From the NCBI RefSeq assembly GCF_900111745.1, contig NZ_FOIJ01000001.1:868001-932000 (forward strand): DNA of 64,000 bases. The letters run 5' to 3'. Shown piece after piece: positions 6,409 to 15,654 of this stretch. The first letter of the stretch is position 1; every line of letters begins with the position of its first letter. The notes beneath the pieces were generated by a model. That model saw nothing but the letters and a program-made list of their open reading frames with translations. It did not search any database and was not told the origin of the DNA. The position numbers were made by a program, and so were the translations under genes. The stretch is from Stigmatella erecta. GTDB lineage: Bacteria; Myxococcota; Myxococcia; Myxococcales; Myxococcaceae.

Positions 6409-8403
6409 TCAGGCCTTCCGGTTCTTCAGCAGGTCCGCGAGCGTTCCGAAGCCCTTGCCGCCCGCACCGCTCGGCTTCTGGCTCTTCTGCCACGCGTCCA
6501 GCTCCGCGCGCTCCTCGGCCCGCTCGGCGGCGGTGATCGACAGGCGGATCTTCCCGGACGCATCGATGTCCAGGATGGCCACCTTCACCTCCTGGCCCAG
6601 CGAGAAGTGCTTGCGCAGGTCCGTGCCCCGGTCCGTGCCCGTCTCGGCGGCGGGAATCAGCCCCTTGCCGCCCGGGAACGCCAGGAACACGCCGTACGGC
6701 TCGATGCGGTCCACCTTGCCGGTGACCACCTGGCCCACCTTCGGGCGCGGGGCCGCGGGCTCGGCCGACTTCGCCGCCGCGGCGGGGGCCGCCGTGCGCT
6801 CCTCGGGAGGACGCTGCGCCTCCTCCTCGGAGATCTTCCGCAGGCCGATGCGCTTCTCGTTCGGGTCGATCTTCTCGATCGTCACCCAGATCGTCTCGCC
6901 CACCTGCACCACGTCGCGCGGGTGCGCGATGCGGCGGTCGGACAGCGCGGAGATGTGCACCAGGCCATCCACGCCCGGACGCAGCTCCACGAAGGCACCG
7001 AACTGCTGCAGCCGGACGACCTTGCCCTGGAGCCGGTCGCCTTCCTTCAGCTCGGCCAGCGCCACCTTGAAGGGGTCCTCCTGACGGGCGCGCAGCGAGA
7101 GCGTGATGCGCTCCTTCTGCTTCGCCTTGTCGGGCGAGTTCGGCTGGCCCGCCTCGATGCGGAGGATCTCCACCTCCACCTCGTCGCCGACCTTCACCAC
7201 ATCGTTCGGGTGGCCCACGCGCTGGTAGGACATCTCGGAGACGGGGATCATCCCCTCCACGCCGCCCACGTCCACGAAGGCGCCGAAGTCGCGCACGCCG
7301 GTGATCTTGCCCTTGATCACCTTGCCCTCGGCGAGCGTCTTGCGCGTCTGCTCGGCCTGCTTGCGCTGCTCCTCCTCCAGGAGGGCGCGGCGCGAGAGCA
7401 CCACGTTGCGCTCACGGACCTCGGTGACCCGGAAGGTCAGCTTCTCGCCGATGAACTGGTCCGGCTTCTCCACGAAGCGCAGGTCGAGCTGGCTGATGGG
7501 GCAGAAGGCGCGCACGTCGCCGATGGCGACCTCCACGCCGCCCTTATTCACGCTCAGCACCATGCCCTCCACGGGCATGCCCGAGGCGCGCGCCTCGGCC
7601 AGCATCGCCATGGAGGCGCTGCCCTTGGCCAGCGTCCGGCTCAGCAGCACGCCGCGGGCGCCCGCCTCGATGACGTGCGCCTCGATCGGGTCGCCCACGC
7701 CGTAGCGCAGGATGCCCTCGTCGTCCTTCAGCTCGCGCAGCTCGATCATCGCCTCGCTCTTGACGCCATCGAGCGACACGAACGCGGTGTCCGCGCCCAG
7801 CTGGAAGATCTTCCCGGTGACCTTCTCACCGATGCGCACGCTGCGGCGGGCGGGCACTCCGCCCTCCTTCACCTGCGCCTCGAACATCTCCGCGAAGGAC
7901 TCGTTCTCGGGCACCTCCTCGTAGAGCGCGCTGGACGGCGCGGGCACGGGGCGGGGCGTGGGCACCGGCGTGGCGGACGCCTCGGCGGCCGGGGCCGCGG
8001 GGGCCTCGCCCGCCTCGGAGGGGGCCTGCTCGCTGGAGGGGCTGCGCGTCTCGATGACCCCCGAGGCGCGCTTCACCACCACCATGGGGCCCTGCTTGCG
8101 CTCGCCCCCACCCGCGCCACCGCCGCGGCGCTCGCCGCCACGGTCGCCCCGGGGACGGCGATCCTCGCGCGGAGCGGAGGTGGACGCGCCACCTGCCTCA
8201 CCCTCGGGCTTCGGACGCGCATCGCGCTCGCCGCCCCCACGGCCAGGGCCTCGGCCCTTGTCGTTGGGGCGATCGCTCCCCTTGCCCTCACGCTCGCCGC
8301 TGCGGCCAGAGGGAATACCGAGCATCACGTCGCCGAAGGTGGCCTTTGGCTTCTTCGGGCCAAATCCACCGGCTCCACCAGAACCGCTTTTCTCGTCGCT
8401 CAC
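6409..8403 (-). CDS. S1 RNA-binding protein with five S1 domains and an Arg/Gly-rich N-terminus
   Basis: The protein has 664 residues from a GTG preceded by AGGAAG. Residues ~25-150 are a disordered Gly/Arg/Asp-rich segment (RGGGERDARP, RGGERRGGGAGGG). Then come five S1 OB-fold repeats, e.g. KGKITGVRDFGAFVDVGGVEG and GKVVRLQQFGAFVELRPG. It differs from ordinary ribosomal protein S1 (RpsA) by the long basic tail and the domain number, so it is more likely an accessory RNA-binding or translation/RNA-decay factor than the essential S1. It has its own upstream region and lies just upstream of, and in the same direction as, the tRNA-fMet pair. Confidence 0.85.
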   Translation of the reverse strand: MSDEKSGSGGAGGFGPKKPKATFGDVMLGIPSGRSGEREGKGSDRPNDKGRGPGRGGGERDARPKPEGEAGGASTSAPREDRRPRGDRGGERRGGGAGGGERKQGPMVVVKRASGVIETRSPSSEQAPSEAGEAPAAPAAEASATPVPTPRPVPAPSSALYEEVPENESFAEMFEAQVKEGGVPARRSVRIGEKVTGKIFQLGADTAFVSLDGVKSEAMIELRELKDDEGILRYGVGDPIEAHVIEAGARGVLLSRTLAKGSASMAMLAEARASGMPVEGMVLSVNKGGVEVAIGDVRAFCPISQLDLRFVEKPDQFIGEKLTFRVTEVRERNVVLSRRALLEEEQRKQAEQTRKTLAEGKVIKGKITGVRDFGAFVDVGGVEGMIPVSEMSYQRVGHPNDVVKVGDEVEVEILRIEAGQPNSPDKAKQKERITLSLRARQEDPFKVALAELKEGDRLQGKVVRLQQFGAFVELRPGVDGLVHISALSDRRIAHPRDVVQVGETIWVTIEKIDPNEKRIGLRKISEEEAQRPPEERTAAPAAAAKSAEPAAPRPKVGQVVTGKVDRIEPYGVFLAFPGGKGLIPAAETGTDRGTDLRKHFSLGQEVKVAILDIDASGKIRLSITAAERAEERAELDAWQKSQKPSGAGGKGFGTLADLLKNRKA

Positions 8404-8596
8404 TGCCGAGACCTTCCTGAAGGAAATCCTGCCCAGGGTTCAGGCAAACACCGGGTCCTGAAAAAGGCGGCGCACTCTACACACAGCCCAAGCTGGGACG
8501 GAAGACGCTTGCGTCCTTTTGCGCACACTGCGTCCTTTTTGAACGCAGCGCGGTGCCTTTTGCATTCCATGCAATCGGCTGCCGGGCCCCTCCCTT

Positions 8597-10300
8597 TTAC
8601 CGGCCCAGCAGCCTCCGCGCCCGCCGGAAGACCGCCTGGGCCTGGGGGAACCCGAGCGCCCCCGTGAGGGCGAAGTAGGTGGCCCCAAAGGGCAATACCA
8701 CTGCGAGAAAGGTGACCACCGGGTGCAGCGCGGGCGGGACCAGCCACTCGCCGCCCCACTCCCCCGACACCCCCGGCATGGGCCCCCACCCCCGGAACAG
8801 GGCCCACTTCACGCCCAACCCCACCCCGCCCGCCACCAGGGCACACATCCACAGCTTGGGGAGTACCCCGGGCGGAGGCCCCACGGCCCCGCCCAGAATC
8901 CGGACGAGCTTGCGGCGCAGCAGGAAGGCCTCCAGCCAGGCCACCAGCCCGCTGGCCACGGTGATGAAGGCGGCGCTCAGGTGCCGGGGCAGGCCGAGCC
9001 AGGGGGCCAGGTGCAGGCCCACGCCCCAGGCCAGCGCCGCCCCCAGGGAGACCCGCACCACGGCGAAGCGCAGGGGCGTCCCCGGGTCCTTCAGCGCGTA
9101 ATACGTGGAGGAATAGAGCCGCCCCACCGTGCCGGACACCAGCCCCACGGCGGAGCCCATCAGCAGGTACCAGACGTAGCGCGAGTCCGCGGCCGTGAAG
9201 CGGCCCGTCTGCAGGAGCGCCGCGCTCACCACATCCCCGATGAACAGGAACGCGGCCGCCGAGGGCACCACGAAGAAGGCCACGCGCCGGGCCCCCGCCT
9301 CGATGCGCTCGCGCAGCTTCGCGTTCACCTCCTCGCTGGCCCCGCCCGTGGCGCGGGCCATCTCGGGCAGCTCCGCCGCGGACACCGCCATGCCGAAGAG
9401 GCTCACCGGGATGAGGTAAAGGGTCTGCGCGTAGAAGAGCGAGGAGAGGGCCCGCTCGGACAGCAAGGACGCGATGGCCGTGTCCACGTAGGCGCTGATC
9501 TGCACCACGCCCCGCCCAATCACCACCGTCACGAAGCTGCGCAGCACCTGGCGCACCGAGGCGCTCGCCACGGAGAGCGAGGGCCGGAAGCGCCCCAGCA
9601 GCCGCAGCACCGAGGGCACCTGCACGCCGAACTGGAGCAGCCCGCCCAGCACCACCGCATAGGAGAGCACCTCCACCAGGCGCGCCTCCCCCATCCGGCC
9701 CCCCGCCAGCACGAGCGCGGCGATGATGACGAGGTTCCACACCACCGGGGCCAGGTAGGACAGCAGGAAGCGGCGGTGGCTGTTGAGGATGCCCAGGCAC
9801 CAGGCCGACAGCACCAGCAGGCCCGTGCCGGGAAAGACGATGCGGACCAGCCGGATGGCCAGCTCCCGCGACTCCCCCTCGAAGCCGGGCGCGATGGCGT
9901 CCACGAACAGGGGCGTGGCCAGCATGCCCAGCGCCACCATGACGCTGGTGGCGAGCGCCATCAGCCCGAACACGGCCCCCGCGACCCGGTCCGCCTCCTC
10001 GTGGTCCTTGCGCCCCAGCAGCTGGGCGTACACGGGGATGAAGGAGCCCGAGAGCACCCCCTCGCCGAACAGGTTTTGCAGGAAGTTGGGGATGCGCAGC
10101 GCGGCCTTGAACACGGCCGCCGCGGCCGCGTTGCCCAGGTAGTGGGCGAAGACGCGCTCTCGCACCAACCCCATCAACCGCGAGGCGAGAATCCCCGCGG
10201 CGACGAGCATCGCCCCCCGGCCACTCCCGGCACCGGTGGGCGGGGGGGTGGACGGCGAAGGCCCGGGGGCCGGCGGAGGGGACGGGGCAGGAGCAGTCAA
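8597..10300 (-). CDS. murJ: MurJ/MviN lipid II flippase
   Basis: The protein is a polytopic MOP-superfamily transporter that flips undecaprenyl-linked peptidoglycan precursor across the inner membrane. Family signatures near the N-terminus are ASRLMGLVRERVFAHYLG, FRIPN-like LRIPNFLQNLFGEG, and SFIPVYAQ. About 14 hydrophobic segments follow over 567 residues. The TTG at 10300 gives a Pro-rich 30-residue extension; the ATG at 10210 (MLVAAGILASRL) is an equally plausible start and would give 537 residues. It is transcribed as a single gene, divergent from the NtrC-type regulator. Confidence 0.93.
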   Translation of the reverse strand: MTAPAPSPPPAPGPSPSTPPPTGAGSGRGAMLVAAGILASRLMGLVRERVFAHYLGNAAAAAVFKAALRIPNFLQNLFGEGVLSGSFIPVYAQLLGRKDHEEADRVAGAVFGLMALATSVMVALGMLATPLFVDAIAPGFEGESRELAIRLVRIVFPGTGLLVLSAWCLGILNSHRRFLLSYLAPVVWNLVIIAALVLAGGRMGEARLVEVLSYAVVLGGLLQFGVQVPSVLRLLGRFRPSLSVASASVRQVLRSFVTVVIGRGVVQISAYVDTAIASLLSERALSSLFYAQTLYLIPVSLFGMAVSAAELPEMARATGGASEEVNAKLRERIEAGARRVAFFVVPSAAAFLFIGDVVSAALLQTGRFTAADSRYVWYLLMGSAVGLVSGTVGRLYSSTYYALKDPGTPLRFAVVRVSLGAALAWGVGLHLAPWLGLPRHLSAAFITVASGLVAWLEAFLLRRKLVRILGGAVGPPPGVLPKLWMCALVAGGVGLGVKWALFRGWGPMPGVSGEWGGEWLVPPALHPVVTFLAVVLPFGATYFALTGALGFPQAQAVFRRARRLLGR

Positions 10301-10354
10301 GCGGGCGCGGGACTCTACGCGGGACGTTCACCACCCTGAAGCAGGAAGGCAGCG

Positions 10355-10368
10355 GGGCACTGTTTTGC
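10355..10368 (+). promoter_or_regulatory. Possible sigma-54 (-24/-12) promoter for the NtrC-type regulator
   Basis: GG at 10355-10356 and TTGC ending at 10368 have the GG-N10-GC spacing of a -24/-12 element (GGGCACTGTTTTGC), about 67 bp before the ATG. The -24 half lacks the full TGGCAC. Enhancer-binding regulators in myxobacteria are often autoregulated, which makes the site plausible but unproven. Confidence 0.25.
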
Positions 10369-10434
10369 TTGACGGTCGGCCCAGCGGGCCGCATGGTCCC
10401 CTGCCCCTCCCCTCCCCCTCACTGCCCCCACCGC

Positions 10435-11871
10435 ATGACCAAGGTCCTGGTCCTCGACGACGAAGCGAATTTGCGCAAGGTGCTGGCCGCCATGCTGCGG
10501 CGGGAAGGCTACGACGTCACCGTCGCCGAGAACGGCGAGCAGGGGCTCGCCGAGTTCCACAAGAACGGCGCCGACATCGTGGTGACGGACTTGGTGATGC
10601 CCAAGGTGGGCGGCATGGAGGTCCTTCGCGGCATCAACGCCGCCAACCCGGACGTGCCCGTCATCATCATCACCGCCCACGGCACGGTGGACTCCGCCGT
10701 GGAGGCCATCAAGGCCGGCGCGTTCGACTACATCACCAAGCCCTTCGAGCAGTCGGAGCTGTCCGCCGTCATCGCCAAGGCCTCCAAGGCCCACGAGAGC
10801 GCCCGGCACTCCGTGCGCCCGGACATCAAGGCGCGCACCGCCATCATCGGCGAGTCCCCGCTCATCCAGGACGTCTACAAGATCATCGACAAGGTGGCGG
10901 ACACGCCCTCCACGGTGCTCATCACCGGCGAGAGCGGCACGGGCAAGGAGCTCATCGCCACCGCCCTGCACGGCGCCTCCAGCCGCCGGGACAAGCCCTT
11001 CATCAAGATCAACTGCGCGGCCATCCCGCACAACCTCATCGAGTCCGAGCTGTTCGGCTACGAGCGCGGCGCCTTCACCGGTGCCGTCACCTCCAAGCCC
11101 GGCCGCTTCGAGCTTGCCGACGGCGGCAGCCTCTTCCTGGACGAGATCGGCGAGATTCCCGTCGAGATGCAGGTGAAGCTGCTGCGCGCCCTCCAGGAGG
11201 GGGAGTTCGAGCGCGTGGGCGGCATCAAGACGACGCGCGTGGATGTGCGCCTCATCGCCGCCACCAACCAGGACCTCCAGGCGCAGATCGAGAACGGGCG
11301 CTTCCGCAAGGACCTGTACTACCGGCTCGCCGTGGTGCCCATCGTCCTGCCCGCGCTCCGGGAGCGCCGCAGCGACATCCCCATGCTCGCGCGGTACTTC
11401 GTCGAGAAGTACAACCGCCGCCTCAACAAGCGCATCGAGGACATCACCGACGATGCCCTGGCGCTGCTCCAGGCGTACGCCTGGCCCGGCAACATCCGCG
11501 AGCTGGAGAACCTCATCGAGCGGGTGCTGCTCTTCGCCGACGGGCCCCTCATCACCGTCAAGGACCTGCCGGAGCCCATTCGCCAGGGCGACACCGCCCC
11601 TGCCCTCTCGCCCGCTGGCCCTCCCGCCATGGAGGCACACACGGGGGAGGCCGGGCTCAAGGACATCATCCGCATGAAGGCCGCGGAGCTCGAAAAGGAC
11701 CTGATCACCAAGGCCCTGGAAGAGACCGGTGGAAACGTCACCCGGGCAGCCAAGCTGCTGCAGATCAGCCGGAAGTCCCTTCAGACAAAGATGAAGGAGT
11801 TCGGCCTCCGGGACACGGCCCCGGAGGGCAAGGACGAAGGGACCAGCAAGGACGACGGTCCCGACGAATAG
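10435..11871 (+). CDS. NtrC-family sigma-54 activator (receiver - AAA+ - Fis)
   Basis: The protein has 478 residues. The receiver domain (1-~118) has acidic residues D8/D9, phosphoacceptor D52 (VVTDLVMPK) and a conserved Lys in TKPFE. The AAA+ domain has Walker A GESGTGKE, the sigma-54 contact loop GAFTGA, Walker B-like LFLDEIGE and an arginine-finger region RFRKDLYYRL. A Fis-type helix-turn-helix ends it (GGNVTRAAKLLQISRKSLQ). Every residue needed for phosphorylation-dependent activation of sigma-54 promoters is present. The cognate histidine kinase is not adjacent. The start was taken at the ATG immediately before TKVLVLDDE, where the receiver fold begins. Confidence 0.93.
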   Translation: MTKVLVLDDEANLRKVLAAMLRREGYDVTVAENGEQGLAEFHKNGADIVVTDLVMPKVGGMEVLRGINAANPDVPVIIITAHGTVDSAVEAIKAGAFDYITKPFEQSELSAVIAKASKAHESARHSVRPDIKARTAIIGESPLIQDVYKIIDKVADTPSTVLITGESGTGKELIATALHGASSRRDKPFIKINCAAIPHNLIESELFGYERGAFTGAVTSKPGRFELADGGSLFLDEIGEIPVEMQVKLLRALQEGEFERVGGIKTTRVDVRLIAATNQDLQAQIENGRFRKDLYYRLAVVPIVLPALRERRSDIPMLARYFVEKYNRRLNKRIEDITDDALALLQAYAWPGNIRELENLIERVLLFADGPLITVKDLPEPIRQGDTAPALSPAGPPAMEAHTGEAGLKDIIRMKAAELEKDLITKALEETGGNVTRAAKLLQISRKSLQTKMKEFGLRDTAPEGKDEGTSKDDGPDE

Positions 11872-11939
11872 CGGGGCGAAATATCGCCGCGCGGGCGGCG
11901 GTTTGGGCCCGGCGGAACTGCTCGACACAGGGAGCTTGC

Positions 11940-12974
11940 ATGCGGCCGTCTCTTCCCACTCTCGGAGCCCCCCCCAAGCGCAATCGCCTGGGCTCGGTGG
12001 TCACCATTTCGATGATTCTCGGTGCCGCCGCGGGGGGAGTCTGGTGGTGGAAACAGCGCCCCGCCTCCAGCGAGCCCGAGGCCCCTCCGGCGGCCGCCCT
12101 GCCCGCGGCCCCGCCCGTCGTGGTGGTCCCCACCACCCCCCTGGTCCCCACGGACCCGCTGACCGCCGCGGGGCTGTCCCGGGCCTCCGTGAAGATTGAA
12201 GGCCCCCTGGAGACGGCGCTCGTCCAGGCCTCGGACCCCTCCGTGGGCCCCGCGCTGGCCCAGGTGGTGACGCGCAGCCTCGTCTGGTGGGTGCAGGTGC
12301 CCAACGAGATCCTCCGCGGCGACACGCTGGACGTGCTGTACCAGACGCGCCCCGGCGAGGAGCCGCTCGTGCACGCCGTGCGCTTCGTCAGCAACAAGAC
12401 GGGCCAGACGCACCGGGCCTACCGCTTCCAGGCCCCGGGCGATTCTAACCCGCGCTACTACCTGCCGACAGGCGACGAGATGGAGATGCGCCTGGAGCAC
12501 TCGCCGCTGGATGACTACGAGCAGGTCACCTCGCTGCTGCGAGATGGCCGCCGGCACAAGGGCGTGGACTTCAAGGCCGCCGTGGGCACCCCGGTGAAGG
12601 CCCCCTTCGCCGGCGTCGTCAAGCGCAAGAACTGGAACTTCGGCTCCAACGGCAACTGCGTGGAGCTGGAGGAGCTGGGCGGCAAGCGGCGCCGCGCCCT
12701 GTTCCTGCACCTCTCCGAGCTGTCGCGCGGGCTCGCCCCGGGCAGCCGGTTCTCCACCGGCCAGGTGATCGCCGCCAGCGGCAACAGCGGCCGCTCCTTC
12801 GCGCCCCACCTGCACTACCAGCTCATGACGCAGGATGACCGCGTCATCGATCCCTTCGACAGCCACCGCACCTTCCGGCGCTCGCTGCCCGCGGCCCAGC
12901 GCGGCGCGCTGGAGGCGGAGATCCGCCGGATGGATTCGCTGCTGGCGCCCTCCGTGGCCGGCGCCACCCCCTGA
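11940..12974 (+). CDS. Membrane-anchored M23 (LytM) peptidoglycan metallopeptidase
   Basis: The protein has 344 residues from an ATG after AGGGAG. A single transmembrane anchor (~20-35, VVTISMILGAAAGGVWWW) and a Pro/Ala linker precede a ~100-residue domain resembling the OapA/LysM-like part of DD-endopeptidases. The C-terminal M23 domain has the zinc ligands in HKGVD (H-xxx-D) and HLHYQL (HxH), plus NSGRSFAPHLHY, so it should be an active endopeptidase cutting peptidoglycan cross-links in the periplasm. It follows the NtrC-type gene by 68 bp on the same strand and may be read with it. Confidence 0.9.
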   Translation: MRPSLPTLGAPPKRNRLGSVVTISMILGAAAGGVWWWKQRPASSEPEAPPAAALPAAPPVVVVPTTPLVPTDPLTAAGLSRASVKIEGPLETALVQASDPSVGPALAQVVTRSLVWWVQVPNEILRGDTLDVLYQTRPGEEPLVHAVRFVSNKTGQTHRAYRFQAPGDSNPRYYLPTGDEMEMRLEHSPLDDYEQVTSLLRDGRRHKGVDFKAAVGTPVKAPFAGVVKRKNWNFGSNGNCVELEELGGKRRRALFLHLSELSRGLAPGSRFSTGQVIAASGNSGRSFAPHLHYQLMTQDDRVIDPFDSHRTFRRSLPAAQRGALEAEIRRMDSLLAPSVAGATP

Positions 12975-12988
12975 GGCGCACCCATTTC

Positions 12989-13017
12989 TTGACACCCCTG
13001 GGCATGGCGGCTAGCGT
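12989..13017 (+). promoter_or_regulatory. Candidate sigma-70 promoter of the outer-membrane protein gene
   Basis: A perfect -35 TTGACA (12989-12994), a 17-bp spacer and TAGCGT (13012-13017) lie about 110 bp upstream of the ATG. The -35 and spacing are ideal; the -10 shares three positions with TATAAT. Confidence 0.45.
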
Positions 13018-13130
13018 CGCCGCCAATTTCTCAAGAGTTCTCAGGGGTTAGGCCACCGTCGGCAGCGGGCAAGAGACCGGCTGCCACCATCCGCGGGCCC
13101 TGGGAGCGACAGAGGCTCTTCGGAGGTCGG

Positions 13131-14411
13131 ATGTACAGGCTTCGCGCCGTTCTCGCCGCGCTGACGCTGGGCGCCCCACTGGCAGCCAGCGCAGCGGAAA
13201 TCACCCGCATCGCCTCCTCGTTCGAGGAGAACGATCCGTTCGATCTGTTCATCGACGTCGGCTTCGAGCGCACCCAGACCCGGGCGAAGATTACCCGCGA
13301 GCAGCTCGACCCCGCCGGAGAGGCCGGGCGCATCGAGGCCTCGGAGGTCTGGTTCAAGGGCGTCGACTCGCGCCTGAACATCGACCTGGCCGTCGGCATC
13401 TACAAGGACCTGGAGTTCTCCTTCGGGCTGCCGCTCATCCTCCAGCAGAACGACAGCTACGGCTTCGTCTCCGGAACGACGGATGAGAACTCCACCATCG
13501 TCCACAACCGCCTCCAGCCGAATGGCGATCCCCTCCCGGGAGGCGGGGAGCAGGCCCTCTTCACGGTCCCGTCCACGAGCAAGCGCGGCGGCCTGGGCAA
13601 CATGCGCTTCGGGCTGGCCTACGCCTTCTTCAACCAGGCGGACGACGACACGAAGCCCACGTGGATCCTCGGCATCGACTACGAGGCGCCCACCGCCAAG
13701 CTGAGAGATCCCAGCCAGGACAACACCGAGGTCACGGACGAGCGGGGCAACGTGGGCGACCGCGTCCACAAGTACACCTTCTACACGGCCTTCTCGCGGA
13801 AGCTCGGCGTCGCGGAGCCCTACTTCCGGGCCCACTACACCCTGCCGGTGACCGGCCCGGGCATCTACTCCAACTGCTTCAACCGGAGCGGCAACGAGTC
13901 GCCCACGCTGGGCACGCCCGAGAATTGTGGCAAGGGGCCCTGGAACCGCAAGGAGACGGGCATCAAGGCGCCCAGCATGGCGGGCTTCGTGTTCGGCACG
14001 GAGATCGCCACCTACAACAACAAGAACAAGAACCAGCAGTTCTCGCTCGACCTGCGCACCATCGGCACCTACGTGTCCCGGGGCCGCTACTACAACGAGC
14101 TGAGCTCCGCCCTGCGCAAGCTGCTGGTCAGCCAGGACTACTTCCAGGTGGGTGGCATGATCGGCGCCACGGCGAGCGCCGGCGAGGCCTTCCGGCTGCG
14201 CGCCTCCGGCACCTTCCTCTACAACACGAACCACACGCTCACCGACGAGGACCTCGGCAAGGATCTCAACGGCAACGGGAGGATCGACCTCGAGAACTCC
14301 GAGGAGCTCAACCCCTCGTTCGATTACCGCACGGACCTGCCGTCCCGCCGCTTCCGGGCCACCGAGAGCAAGACGTTCCGCCTGGAGCTGTCGGCGACCT
14401 TCGCCTTCTGA
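13131..14411 (+). CDS. Outer-membrane beta-barrel protein, function unknown
   Basis: The protein has 426 residues with a cleavable signal peptide (LAALTLGAPLAASAA). Alternating hydrophobic/polar strands follow and the chain ends in ...SATFAF, the aromatic C-terminal signature read by the BAM machinery. Strand-like segments such as WILGIDYEAP and FSLDLRTIGTYVSRG recur along its length. An internal pair of Cys (NCFNRS, ENCGKG) may form a loop disulphide. GGAGGT sits 3 bp before the ATG, and a promoter candidate lies 110 bp upstream. The substrate is not predictable. The gene converges on rsmI. Confidence 0.75.
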   Translation: MYRLRAVLAALTLGAPLAASAAEITRIASSFEENDPFDLFIDVGFERTQTRAKITREQLDPAGEAGRIEASEVWFKGVDSRLNIDLAVGIYKDLEFSFGLPLILQQNDSYGFVSGTTDENSTIVHNRLQPNGDPLPGGGEQALFTVPSTSKRGGLGNMRFGLAYAFFNQADDDTKPTWILGIDYEAPTAKLRDPSQDNTEVTDERGNVGDRVHKYTFYTAFSRKLGVAEPYFRAHYTLPVTGPGIYSNCFNRSGNESPTLGTPENCGKGPWNRKETGIKAPSMAGFVFGTEIATYNNKNKNQQFSLDLRTIGTYVSRGRYYNELSSALRKLLVSQDYFQVGGMIGATASAGEAFRLRASGTFLYNTNHTLTDEDLGKDLNGNGRIDLENSEELNPSFDYRTDLPSRRFRATESKTFRLELSATFAF

Positions 14412-14414
14412 GCC

Positions 14415-15242
14415 CTACCGCTTGAGGGAAAGCCCCAGGCGGTAGACGTCCTGTCCAGACCAGCCCGCGCGGCGGGCCAGCTCGGTGCTCAGCGCCTTGA
14501 GCTTCTCGCCGCGCTCCAGCCCCTCCTCCAGCGCCCGCCGCAGCTCCTCCTCGGACCAGCGGCGCTCGCCGGTGCGCCCCTCCACCAGCACCACCACCTC
14601 GCCCCGGGGCTCCTCCGCGCCATAGCGGGCGGCCAGCCCGGACAGCGGGCCGCGCACGAACTCCTCGTGCACCTTGGTCAGCTCCCGGGCCACGCACGCC
14701 CGCCGGTCGCCCCAGGCCTCCTGCAGGTCCACCAGCGTCTCGCCCAGCCGCCGCGGGGACTCGTAGAGCACCAGCGTGGCGGACAGCAGGGACACCTCCT
14801 CCAGCATGGTGCGGCGCTCGGGGCCCTTGCGCGGCAGGAAGCCCAGGAAGTGGAAGCGGCCCGTGGGCAGCCCGGACGCACTCAGGGCGGCGATGAGGGC
14901 CGCCGGCCCGGGCACCGGGACGACTTGAATGCCCCGCTCCAGGGCCTCGGACACCAGCTTCTCTCCCGGGTCGCTGATGCCGGGGCTGCCCGCATCGGTG
15001 ATGAGGGCACAGTCCTCCCCCGCCTCCATGCGGTCCAGGAGACGGCCCGCGCGCTGGCCCTCCGCGAAGGCGGGCAGGCTCACCGTCTCCGGGGCCAGGC
15101 CGAAGTGCTCCAGCAGGATGCGGGAGTGGCGCGTGTCCTCACACGCGACGAAGGCCACCTTCTTCAGGACGTCCAGGGCCCGGGAGGTGATGTCCCCCAG
15201 GTTCCCGATCGGGGTGGCGACAAGGTAGAGCGTCCCAGGCAT
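14415..15242 (-). CDS. rsmI: 16S rRNA (cytidine-1402 2'-O)-methyltransferase RsmI
   Basis: The protein has 275 residues of the tetrapyrrole-methylase fold. Signatures are LYLVATPIGNLGDIT at the N-terminus, EDTRHSRILL, ALITDAGSPGISDPG and PGPAALIAALSASGLP. It methylates the ribose of C1402 in 16S rRNA using SAM. The start was set at the ATG before PGTLYLVATP; the long open frame upstream is only an overlap with yraN. It begins 5 bp after the yraN stop, the usual RsmI-YraN pairing. Confidence 0.95.
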   Translation of the reverse strand: MPGTLYLVATPIGNLGDITSRALDVLKKVAFVACEDTRHSRILLEHFGLAPETVSLPAFAEGQRAGRLLDRMEAGEDCALITDAGSPGISDPGEKLVSEALERGIQVVPVPGPAALIAALSASGLPTGRFHFLGFLPRKGPERRTMLEEVSLLSATLVLYESPRRLGETLVDLQEAWGDRRACVARELTKVHEEFVRGPLSGLAARYGAEEPRGEVVVLVEGRTGERRWSEEELRRALEEGLERGEKLKALSTELARRAGWSGQDVYRLGLSLKR

Positions 15243-15247
15243 CGGTC

Positions 15248-15628
15248 TCACATCCCCGCATCGAAGGCATTGGGCAGGTGCTCCACGCGCGCCTGCGCGC
15301 CGTGGCCTACCACCGAGATGACGTCGAAGCGCATCATCCGGTCTCGCAGCTCGTGCGCGAAGAGATAGTGCAGCGCGGCCTTCACCACGCGGCGCTGCTT
15401 GGAGAAGGAGACGGTGTGCGAGGGGTCTCCCCAGACGGCCGAGGAGCGCATCCGGACCTCCACGAAGCAGACGGTATCCGCCTGCTCGGCCACCACGTCC
15501 AGCTCGCCATAGCGGCACCGGAAGTTCCGCGCGCGGATGCGATAGCCCTTGTCCTCCAGGAAGCGCGCCGCCATCGCCTCGGCCTCGTTCCCATACGCCC
15601 GCCGGTCCACCCCTGCCGCCTGCCCCAT
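15248..15628 (-). CDS. yraN: UPF0102/YraN family endonuclease-like protein
   Basis: The protein has 126 residues. It shows the restriction-nuclease-like core of the family: GNEAEAMAARFLEDKGYRI, then GELDVVAE and CFVEVRMR, i.e. E/D-(x)n-E-x-K-type metal residues with Arg in place of the usual Lys (VEVK). The family is almost universal next to rsmI in bacteria, and its cellular role is unsettled. The start ATG gives GQAAGVDRRAYGNEAE, aligned with family starts. Confidence 0.9.
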   Translation of the reverse strand: MGQAAGVDRRAYGNEAEAMAARFLEDKGYRIRARNFRCRYGELDVVAEQADTVCFVEVRMRSSAVWGDPSHTVSFSKQRRVVKAALHYLFAHELRDRMMRFDVISVVGHGAQARVEHLPNAFDAGM

Positions 15629-15654
15629 CCACCCCTCCCCACGTTCACCCGCCC

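Noticed and set aside
6607-8667. Long plus-strand frame over the S1 gene and its upstream region
   Set aside because: Repetitive HL/HR/DL composition is a mirror of S1 codons.
10369-10434. N-terminal extension of the NtrC-type regulator from an upstream start
   Set aside because: The added 22 residues (Pro/Cys-rich) precede the conserved receiver start and would overlap the putative promoter.
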